DNA of 8,658 nt from NCBI GenBank assembly GCA_026994095.1, contig JALWRU010000062.1, forward strand, positions 1 to 8,658, written 5' to 3'. Below the pieces are notes generated by a model that ran no database searches, had not been told where the DNA came from, and saw only the letters and a program-made list of their open reading frames with translations. Shown here piece after piece: positions 1 to 7,800 of this stretch (position 1 is the stretch's first letter; every line of letters begins with the position of its first letter). The stretch is from Nitrospira sp. (lineage in GTDB: Bacteria > Nitrospirota > JACRHL01). A program made the translations under genes and the position numbers.

Positions 1-1
1 A

Positions 2-1309
2 AGTAAAGAGACTGCGCTGGTAGTCCCGGCGCTGGTGGTATTGCTGGACCTGCTGTGGGTTCCCCACAAGCCGGTTCGCTCGGCCCGACAGGCGCTGAAT
101 GTGGCATGGCCCTATCTGCCGTTTGCTGCAGGTCTGGTGCTGGTCTGGTGGTGGATGCCCAACGTCCATGTGATCGGTCGCCATCTGGCCTACTTTGTGG
201 ATGAACCGGGACGGCTGGCGGCGGCCCTGTTCTGTCTGGTGGAGAACGTCCGCCTGATGATATTGCCCACCGGTCTCACCATTACCCACGACATTCTGGT
301 GAGCGGCCCCCTGTGGACGGTGACCACGGTGGTGTCATTGCTACTGATTGCGGCACTGTTGGGGCTGGCCTGGTGGTGCAGGAGGCGCGCCCCGGAGGTG
401 ACCTTTGGTCTGCTCTGGTATTTTCTGCTGATCGCCCCGTCTACCTTCGTACACCTGAATACGGTGTTGATGGAGAACCGGGGCTACTCCGCCAGCATGG
501 GCATCTGTCTGGTGCTGGTGTCATTGGCAGCGCGGCTGTGGCAACGGCTGGACCGCAAAGTGGTGATGGCCACGGCACTGGTGGTGATCTGTGGCTCACT
601 GCTGGCGGTGAGCGCCCAACGGCAACTGGTGTGGGGCAGCGGCATCCGCCTGTGGCAAGACACGGTTGCCCGTCAGCCCCACGGGGTATCGGCGCGCATC
701 AATCTGGCGGTGCACTACTTCAGGAATGAGCGCATGGACGAGGGCGAGGCCCTGTTGTTGTCTATTCTGGATGATGTGCCAGACAATTCACTGGCCCTCA
801 ACAATCTGGGCTGGCTCTATGTGGCGCAGCAGCGGGATGCGGAGGCGGTGCCGATCCTGGAGCGGCTGGTGGAGTTGGACCGGGGTGACCCCAACGGCTG
901 GCGCAAGCTGTTGCAGGCCTATGAACGGCTGGGGAAACCCCGCAAAGCGCTGGAGGCCGCGCGCCAGTTGATGCGCTGGGAGTCGCGCAACAACGGCACC
1001 CGCGATTTTCGTTACGACACCCCGCTGGGTTGGTCACTGGAGAAGCGGGTACGACTGGCCCTGCGGTTGGGGGATATTGCCGATGCGGAAAAAGCCATTC
1101 AGATTTATGCCCGCTACTACACTGATGACGCCATTCGCTGGTGGTTACAGATGATGGTAGAGGCTGCTCAGGGAAAGTGGTCCGCAGCAGAGGCGTCGCT
1201 GGAACAACTGGAGCGCCGCTTTCCCGCCAGCCCTCGTCTGATCGGTCTGCGTCAGCGCTTTGAGATGGGGCGAGACGCCGCCGTGAAGCCCGGGCCGGTG
1301 ACTCCGTGA
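2..1309 (+). CDS. TMTC-like polytopic membrane protein with C-terminal TPRs, 5'-truncated by the window edge
   Basis: The frame is open from base 2 to the TGA at 1307-1309, giving 435 residues. The GTG at 35 is not the true start, because the paralogy with the next gene continues upstream of it. The first visible residues are SKET, matching SKET at residues 186-189 of the downstream protein, so roughly 185 N-terminal residues lie before the window. Several hydrophobic segments follow. Then comes a conserved loop at 437-502 (PSTFVHL, then ENRGY and AS), identical in 15 of 22 positions to the downstream protein. The C-terminal half (about 680-990) has at least three TPR-like helical pairs, including the NNLGWLY signature, and then a more degenerate helical tail to the end. 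By family this is a GT-C-type membrane protein of TMTC-like architecture (membrane domain plus TPR). Glycosyl transfer at the periplasmic face is inferred, and the catalytic N-terminal region cannot be seen. It probably shares a transcript with the next gene, which it overlaps by 4 bases. Confidence 0.8.
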   Translation, partial: SKETALVVPALVVLLDLLWVPHKPVRSARQALNVAWPYLPFAAGLVLVWWWMPNVHVIGRHLAYFVDEPGRLAAALFCLVENVRLMILPTGLTITHDILVSGPLWTVTTVVSLLLIAALLGLAWWCRRRAPEVTFGLLWYFLLIAPSTFVHLNTVLMENRGYSASMGICLVLVSLAARLWQRLDRKVVMATALVVICGSLLAVSAQRQLVWGSGIRLWQDTVARQPHGVSARINLAVHYFRNERMDEGEALLLSILDDVPDNSLALNNLGWLYVAQQRDAEAVPILERLVELDRGDPNGWRKLLQAYERLGKPRKALEAARQLMRWESRNNGTRDFRYDTPLGWSLEKRVRLALRLGDIADAEKAIQIYARYYTDDAIRWWLQMMVEAAQGKWSAAEASLEQLERRFPASPRLIGLRQRFEMGRDAAVKPGPVTP

Positions 1310-3141
1310 GGGGGTGGTCCGTGCTGATACTGGCGCTGGTGACAGTGCTGGCCCATATGTGGGAGTTGCACGGCGAGTTTGTCTACGACGATTTGATCTA
1401 CATCGTCGAGAACGAAGCGTTCAAGGATGATACCGGTCACTGGCTGCGGTTTCTGCTGGACCCGTATCTGTACGGTACCACCACCGGCCACTACCGCCCA
1501 CTGGTGGCCATGAGTTATGCCGCAAACCTGGCGATGGGGTGGGGGACCTTTGGCTTCAAGGTGACTCAATTGTTGCTGCACCTGGGGACCGTACTGGGGT
1601 TCATGTGGCTGCTGACACAACTGCGCCGCCGGGTTTCCGGTCTGCCCGTGGCGATCCCGCTGGTGGGGGCGTTGCTGGCGGCGATCCTGCCCTTCAATGT
1701 CGAGGCGGTGCACTACCTGACTGCCCGTTCGTCGGTCATGTGCGGGCTGTTTTCGGTCTGGTCGGTGGCGGCTTTTCTGGCCATGCGAGGGGCCACCGCA
1801 GTGGGCCCCCGCATCGGTTGGTACCTGTTTCATCTGGTGGCACTGGTGGCAGCGGTCACCTCCAAAGAGACCGGGTTGGCACTGCCGTTGCTGATTCTCT
1901 GCACCGATTTGATTCTGGTCTGTCCAGGCCGTCCGCGCATCAGGGCTGACTGGCGTTTCTGGGTGCCGTACCTGCCTTACGGGGTGGGGCTGCTGGTGGC
2001 GTTACCAATCATGCCCAATGTCCAGCGCGTGCCCTCCTACCTGTGGCAGGTGTTTCACGATGACGGGCGTCTTCCGGCAGCGCTGCAAGCAGTGGTTGAG
2101 GCGGTGAGGCTGGTGTTGCTACCCACCCATTTGAGTGTGTCGCATCCGATTACCATCGCCGCCCGTTGGACCGATTTGGCCACCCTGCTGGCAGTGCTGG
2201 TGTGGCTGGCGATGTTGGGGGGGGTGATCCGGGGGTGGCGACGACGCCCCCTGCTGGCCTATGGGCTGACTTGGTTTTTGGTCATGATTAGCCCATCGAC
2301 ATTTGTGCACCTACATGAAATTTTTCAAGAAAACCGGGGCTATACCGCCAGCTTTGGGCTACTCATTGGGCTGTGTTGGGGCCTGTCCTGGCTGTGGCAG
2401 ACGGCCCCGCTCCGGCGGCGGCAATTGTCGGTGCTCATGCTACTAGTGGCCAGTTGTTATTTAGCCATTACGGTCACCTACCAGCAGGTGTGGGCGACCC
2501 AAAAGGGGTTATGGCTGCATGCGGGCACAGTCAATCCGGGTGACTGGCGGGTCAGTCACAACCTGGCGTTTGCCTATGAAGACCTGGGTCAGGATCATCA
2601 CGCCCTGGAGCAGTGGCGCAGGTTGTTGACCCTGCAGCCGGACTATGTGGATGGCTGGATCGGGCTGGGCTCGTTACTGCGTCGCATGGGTCGTCCGGGG
2701 GCCGCCATTGGCATCTATCGGCAGGCCTTGGCGCTGGACCCGCAGGATGGCCGTAGCTGGAACGGGCTGGGCATCGCCCTGCAACAGACCGGCGACCTGT
2801 TTGCTGCCGAAGAGGCGTTCCATGAGGCCACCCTCCGGGTGCCTGAGGGGGGGGATGGTTGGAATAATCTGGGGGTGCTGCTGGCCTCCAACGGGCGCTT
2901 GAAAGAGGCGCGACAGGTATTTTTACGGGCGGCGCAGGTGGATGAGCTGCCGGACGGGGTGTTTCGTAATCTGGTACGGGTGGATGCGGTGTTGGGGTAC
3001 TGTGCAGAGGCTGCCAAGGCCTTTGCCACAGGTCAAAAGAGCGGTGAACTGGTGGCCAGTGACAGCGCTATCCAACCGCTGCGTCAATTGATGTTCCGAC
3101 GCTGCCCCGATCACCCGCTGGCACCGCCTGTAGATGAATAA
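1306..3141 (+). CDS. TMTC-like polytopic membrane protein with four TPRs, possible GT-C glycosyltransferase
   Basis: Complete 611-residue protein. About 10-12 hydrophobic segments fill residues 5-391, and about four TPRs follow from 416 to 551 (GLGSLLRRMG, NGLGIALQQTG and NNLGVLLASNG repeats). After the first membrane segment lies FVYDD (25-29), an acidic pair in the first extracytoplasmic loop where GT-C enzymes such as TMTC/PMT carry their catalytic acidic motif. Further family-like landmarks are YRPL (63-66), YLTARSSV (137-144), SKETG (186-190) and PSTFVHL...ENRGY (330-346). Eukaryotic TMTC proteins with this layout are O-mannosyltransferases; the bacterial relatives are mostly uncharacterised, so enzymatic function is inferred. 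GTG 1306 overlaps the previous stop (GTGA). An in-frame GTG at 1321 has a better-placed ribosome site and may be the real start, which would shorten the protein by five residues. It is a tandem paralogue of the upstream gene but with a different TPR tail. Confidence 0.85.
   Translation: MRGWSVLILALVTVLAHMWELHGEFVYDDLIYIVENEAFKDDTGHWLRFLLDPYLYGTTTGHYRPLVAMSYAANLAMGWGTFGFKVTQLLLHLGTVLGFMWLLTQLRRRVSGLPVAIPLVGALLAAILPFNVEAVHYLTARSSVMCGLFSVWSVAAFLAMRGATAVGPRIGWYLFHLVALVAAVTSKETGLALPLLILCTDLILVCPGRPRIRADWRFWVPYLPYGVGLLVALPIMPNVQRVPSYLWQVFHDDGRLPAALQAVVEAVRLVLLPTHLSVSHPITIAARWTDLATLLAVLVWLAMLGGVIRGWRRRPLLAYGLTWFLVMISPSTFVHLHEIFQENRGYTASFGLLIGLCWGLSWLWQTAPLRRRQLSVLMLLVASCYLAITVTYQQVWATQKGLWLHAGTVNPGDWRVSHNLAFAYEDLGQDHHALEQWRRLLTLQPDYVDGWIGLGSLLRRMGRPGAAIGIYRQALALDPQDGRSWNGLGIALQQTGDLFAAEEAFHEATLRVPEGGDGWNNLGVLLASNGRLKEARQVFLRAAQVDELPDGVFRNLVRVDAVLGYCAEAAKAFATGQKSGELVASDSAIQPLRQLMFRRCPDHPLAPPVDE
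1308..1314 (+). promoter_or_regulatory. Shine-Dalgarno-like GAGGGGG that favours a GTG start at 1321
   Basis: The purine run GAGGGGG spans the stop of the first gene and ends six bases before the in-frame GTG at 1321. The other candidate start, GTG 1306, has no comparable purine run upstream and would rely on translational coupling through the GTGA overlap. Both starts keep the first membrane segment and the FVYDD motif, so the product is essentially the same either way. Confidence 0.4.
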
Positions 3142-3321
3142 TCAGCCCATAAGGCCGAACCGGGTGCAGGTACGGACCCAAACTTGCTTATATAGCAGTT
3201 ACCGGCGTAGGGTGCGCCACAGTAGCGGGGCCATTTGTACGCCGAAGTGTTTGATGTAGTGTAGATTTATGCAGTTTTTTCGCACAATTACTGTGCCCGC
3301 CGGGATTTGGGCAAATTGCCG
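3142..3321. other. Intergenic region between the TMTC-like pair and the outer-membrane genes
   Basis: 180 bases, or 165 if the TTG at 3307 is used. I see no stem-loop followed by a T run, so no clear Rho-independent terminator for the upstream pair. AT-rich patches occur at about 3181-3196 (containing TATATA) and 3247-3290 (containing TTTGATG and a T6 run). They could hold a promoter for the outer-membrane genes, but no pair of -35 and -10 boxes at correct spacing is convincing. A short in-frame reading from ATG 3269 ends at TGA 3323-3325, overlapping the next start codon; it is noted under findings. No tRNA or structured RNA was recognised. Confidence 0.5.
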
Positions 3322-4878
3322 ATGAGCGCAGCGCCGGGTGCAGGGCTGTTGCGGAATTGGGCGATCTGTCTGTGCAGCGCTTTGCTCAGCCTGTGCCTGC
3401 TTGCGCCCGCCCACGCCCAGTCGGTATCCCTGCGGGTCAGCCCGGAGCATATTGACCCGGATCGTGAGCCGGTGGGGGAGGCTGCCGAAAAAGTTCGTGA
3501 CAAGGGCGAGAGCCCTGGCGCGATTACCTGGCTGCTGGACCGGACCAATACCTCGGTGAGTGGGTATTTTCGGAACGAAACCGCCTATCGCTACGTGACC
3601 CCCGCAGCCTTTTCCAAGGTCTTGAATGTGGCCCGGATGGAGACCATTACCCCGGTGGGCGAGATCATGGAAGTCACCATGGTGCCGCGTATCGCCTACG
3701 ATGCGGTGTACGACCTGGAGGATGTGGATACGGTTCACCCCCGGCGTGGCCCCTCGACGATTCTTACGGAGGAGCAGACCACCGAAATTCTCAATCAGCT
3801 CAACGGCGAAAACGTGCGGCTGGTGGAGGTAAAACGCGGCGAGGCGACCATTCGTGAGCTGTATCTGGATGTTCATTTTGAGGATTCGGATCTGCGCATT
3901 GGCCGTCAGATTGTGCGCTGGGGTGTGGTGGAGGGTGCGCGGGTTACCGATGAAATCAACCCGCTGGATTTCAAGGAATTCATCCTCCGTGAGGTGCAGG
4001 ATCGTTATGTGCCGTTGATGATGGTGAAGTGGGACTACTATCTGGATGCGTCCAGCATCCAGATGTTGTGGATCCCGGAGGTCAAGACCCATCAACCGGC
4101 TCCCAAGGGGACCGAGTTCGAGCAGTTTCAGTTTTTACCGAACCTGCAGGTGCCCGACAATGGTGTGCAGAATGCCGAGTACGCACTCAAGTACACCTTT
4201 ACCTTCAAGGATGCGGATGTCTCACTGAGCTATTTTGATACCTGGGATGACTTTCCGGCTGCATTCCGGTCGATCATCGCGGGTGAATTTGCCACCGATC
4301 CGGAGGTGGATTTTACCCCCAAACCGCCCCGCCTGAAGATCCTCGGGGCCACCTATACCAAGGCCATCGGTCCAGCCATCCTGAGCCTTGAAGCGGCGTT
4401 TGTGCACAATAAGGAATTTGGGACCTTTCTGGGCCAGACGGCCTCCAGTGGTGCGGCCCGTGGTGGTGAAGTCAATCGCAATTACGTCAAGTGGGCGATG
4501 AATGTGGACTTTACCTTCCTGTCCATCGATTGGTCGCTACAGTATCTGGAGGCCGATATCCTGGGGTACTCGGAGGAGATTATTCTGGATCAGCGAGATG
4601 TGGTGCATGCGGGTTTTGCTCGCCGGACATTTTTTAATAATCTGGTGACTGCACAGGTACTTGCCATCCATTTTATCAACGATGACGAGTGGGTGTTGCG
4701 GCCTCGGGCAGAGCTGCTTCTGGCCGAAAATATCAAGCTCACTACCGGGGCTGATATCATGATAGGGAATATTGCCGATGTGGGGCCTCGTGGTGAACCG
4801 CTACCGGGCCAGTTCCACTTCGCCGGATTTTTTCAGAACAGCTCTCGCATGTACATGGAGATCGGCTATCAGTTCTAG
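3322..4878 (+). CDS. DUF1302-like outer membrane beta-barrel protein
   Basis: 518 residues from ATG 3322. A TTG at 3307 would add five residues; ATG is preferred because it directly precedes a good signal peptide, although neither start has a strong ribosome site. The signal peptide has RN before a leucine-rich core and ends in PAHA at residues 29-32, with likely cleavage before Q33. The mature part is rich in alternating-hydrophobicity strands and aromatic residues, and ends in YMEIGYQF, a terminal phenylalanine typical of BAM-inserted barrels. Landmarks resembling the DUF1302 family are RIGRQIVRWG (192-201) and DEINPLDF (210-217). An LMMVKWDYY strand follows, and then a WIPE motif. Members of this family are outer-membrane channel or transport proteins with poorly known substrates, so no substrate is assigned. 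The frame of the large lipoprotein begins at or overlaps its 3' end, suggesting joint expression and a shared place in the outer membrane. DUF1302 is assigned from memory of the motif. Confidence 0.8.
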   Translation: MSAAPGAGLLRNWAICLCSALLSLCLLAPAHAQSVSLRVSPEHIDPDREPVGEAAEKVRDKGESPGAITWLLDRTNTSVSGYFRNETAYRYVTPAAFSKVLNVARMETITPVGEIMEVTMVPRIAYDAVYDLEDVDTVHPRRGPSTILTEEQTTEILNQLNGENVRLVEVKRGEATIRELYLDVHFEDSDLRIGRQIVRWGVVEGARVTDEINPLDFKEFILREVQDRYVPLMMVKWDYYLDASSIQMLWIPEVKTHQPAPKGTEFEQFQFLPNLQVPDNGVQNAEYALKYTFTFKDADVSLSYFDTWDDFPAAFRSIIAGEFATDPEVDFTPKPPRLKILGATYTKAIGPAILSLEAAFVHNKEFGTFLGQTASSGAARGGEVNRNYVKWAMNVDFTFLSIDWSLQYLEADILGYSEEIILDQRDVVHAGFARRTFFNNLVTAQVLAIHFINDDEWVLRPRAELLLAENIKLTTGADIMIGNIADVGPRGEPLPGQFHFAGFFQNSSRMYMEIGYQF

Positions 4879-7800
4879 TTGCCCCCTCGATCGAATCAGC
4901 CCGCCCGGATGGCTACGGCGGAGCCTTGCTGCGCTGTTACTGTGCGGGGTAGCGGCCTGTACCGGCGAGCCGTTCCCGGACAATCCGGGCCAGTCGGGCG
5001 TGCGCGATGTACCGTTTGTCGATACCTTTGCCTTTGATTTTGCGACCGGGGTATTCGATCGTGGCTCCTTCGGTGGTCGCGATTCCAGTGCCAATTTGCG
5101 TATCTTTTCAGCCGCCGACCAGCGCAACCTGCTGGCGGCCGCCAACGTAGAACTGGCCACCGATCTGGGTGCGCCGGTCGGGTCGGTCAGTGGGCTGGTA
5201 CTGGCGGGCAGCGAGCCCGCGCAACGGGTCCTGATCGATGTGCGTGACTTTGACGGCAACCCGGTGCAGGACGTGTTTTATAACGGTCTGGGTGGGGTTC
5301 CCGACTTTGTGGCCACCGACGGCACCTCCACCCAGGGCTCCTTTACCGTATTTAACGTGCCGGAGGGGGAGGCCTTCTTTCTCGGCGGCGGCGGTGGCCT
5401 GGGGGTGGATCATGTGGGGGTGTTCGACCGTTCGATCTCTGTCAAACCGATGCGGGTGGTGCCGGTATTTGTGGCCGAGACCGGCCTGACCGGACCCATC
5501 ACCGATCTGATCTCCCAGCTCAATGTCTTTCCGGTCAAACTGTCCGGGGTGGGAATGCAGCAGTTGACCCGCTTCTCTGACGATACCGGTCTGTTGCAGG
5601 AGACCCCACTGGTGGGTTTCCGCATTGTGCTGCCGTCCAACAGCCAGTTTCTGGTGCGCTCGGAGGCATTGGGATACGACGTTACCTATCAGGATCTGGA
5701 CACGGATTTGAGTGACCTGGGTGGGGCGGTGGATCTCACCCGTTTTGTTGAGGTGCTGTCCAACGGCACCATCCAGCGCTGGTATCGGGAGGCCAACTTG
5801 CCTGCCGGACCGGAACTGCGGGACGCCAACGGGCGGATCCAGGGCACCGGTATTCTGGTGGGGTCGGTGTTCAGCGGCAACCAGAGTGCCCATATCCATA
5901 ACCGCATCGGTGTGTTTAACCAGCAGGGCGAGCCGGTGGGCAAGATTTTCCAGTTTTTCGCGGGCTCATCGCTGGTGCCCGCCGGGACCGGACGGTTTGA
6001 AGATACCACCCAGTTTGCAGTGCTGGATGTGCCTCCCGGACAGGTCTATGTGCGGGTGACCGGTTTTGTGACTGGCTCTGGTTTTGACACCCCCCAGTCG
6101 GGTGTTACCGAGGCCGAAATCTTTGCCGACAGCACCACTTTGCTGGAGGTAAATGTCGCCGGTGCGGGCGTGGCCGGAGCGTTGGGGTTACAGATTGTCT
6201 CCTCCGTGCGCGGCAAGGTCACCCTGTCGGACCTGATTACCGAGGTGACTGATGTGGCCATCGATATCAACGGCTACGCCCCCGGAGATATGGCCAATCC
6301 GGGTCCGATTCGCTCTCAGACGACGTTTAACGGGACCGAGTTCCGTATCCTTGAAAAGTCCCGTCCCGGGATCTCGCTGGTCACCGGTTTCCCCGACCGT
6401 TTTGATCAGGTGGATGGGAACGTATTGCTCAACGGCACCTACGTATTCAAGGTGACCAATCCGCCCGGTGGTGGGCCGTATGTAGACACCTATCAACGCA
6501 TCGGCATCAGTCGGCCCAACGCGTTGCCGACTGGCGATCTGGAGGTGGTCCGCAATTTACAGGTGTTCACCCGTACCGAACTGGAGGCCATGGCCGCCGT
6601 GGCTGGTGTGGTGCTGGACCCCAGCCGTGGGGTATTGATTGGCCGGGTCATTAACTCCGCCACCCTCCGTGTGCCGGTAGGCATTGAACTGGAGGTGCGC
6701 GATGAGGACGGCAACCGGGTGGGCGAAATGCGCTACTTCGATGAGCAGAGCCTGCCGCAGGTGCTGGACTCCACCACCCTGCGGGGCGAGTTTATCGCCT
6801 TTAACGTACCGCCCGGACCGGTATTGCTGAATGTCAGCTCCCTGAATGACTCGGGCAGCCGCTTTACCCACGTCTTTGCAGGCGGGATCAGCAGCATCGG
6901 TACGGTCTTTGTCGGCGATGCCCCGGAACCGCTCATCAACGTATCGGGTCAGGTGACCGATATTGCCCGCACCGGAGTGAGTGGTGCAGTGTTGACCTTC
7001 CGTGGTCAGCCCGACCCGGCCAACAGCCAGATTGGTTTTCTGTCCACGCCCGCGTCCGGGGGCAATGTCCCCGGCGCTTTCAGTGCCGATCTGGGTATCG
7101 GTGGACGTTATGTGGTGTCTGCCTCCGCAGGGCCCAACTTCTATCAGACCCACAATCTGGTACTGTCGACCAGTGTCTCCAACCAGCGTGGTAGCGAGCT
7201 GTTTGCCATTCGGCGAGGCACGGCACAGGCGGTAGCCGATGCCATGACCGCCGCCGGCACCCCCACCACGCTGGACCCGGGCAAAGGGGTGATCTTTGGG
7301 CAGACGGTGGTCAAGGGCTGGACCAATAATGTTGGCTCTTCGCGCACCATTACCTCTACCCTGGCCGCGCCGACTGCGGTGTCTGCGGTGCTGCTGAATG
7401 GTGATAGTCTGGCGGATATTGTGGTGGCCAACAGTGCCACTGATCAGGTGTCGATCTTTTTTGCCCAGCGGGATGGCGATCTGAGACTGGCGGCCAATAT
7501 TCCGGTGGGCCTGAGTCCGGTGGATTTGCTGGGGCAGGATGTGGACGGCGATGGTATTGGTGACGTGCTGGTATTGAACCAGGGCTCTTCCGACGTGTCG
7601 GTGTTGCTGGGTAACGTGCGTGGTATCTTCCGGGAAGATCCGGGTCGACGCCTGCAGGTTGGGGATGGGCCCATTCAGATCGCGCAGGGTGACATGGATG
7701 GTGATCGCCAGTTCGACGATCTGGTCATCCTCAACCGCAATGCCGCAACGCTGACGGTGTTCCTCCGTACTGATGAACTGGTGTATCAGGAGGCCTCCTA

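Noticed and set aside
1252..1833. 193-codon minus-strand open frame across the junction of the two membrane proteins
   Set aside because: The product is low-complexity and His/Gln-rich, and it lies opposite well-supported coding sequence with membrane segments and paralogy.
3203..3217. GGCG/CGCC inverted repeat as a terminator
   Set aside because: The stem is only four base pairs and no T run follows, so it does not qualify as a Rho-independent terminator.
3199..4095. 298-codon minus-strand open frame opposite the barrel gene
   Set aside because: The plus strand has a signal peptide, family motifs and a barrel C-terminus. The minus-strand product is rich in His/Gln/Arg without domain features, as expected of a shadow frame in GC-rich DNA.
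5000..5002. GTG 5000 as the lipoprotein start
   Set aside because: It is a legal start, but it would delete the signal peptide and lipobox encoded just upstream, which are too good to be chance, and it has no clear ribosome site.
4879..5037. 52-codon plus frame from TTG 4879 as a separate small gene
   Set aside because: It runs out of frame across the lipoprotein signal peptide and shows no domain. It matters only as a possible start for the lipoprotein if a base in the C5 run is an error.
5108..5899. 263-codon minus-strand open frame
   Set aside because: It lies opposite repeat units of the lipoprotein, whose plus frame shows clear domain repeats. The product is His/Gln-rich and featureless.
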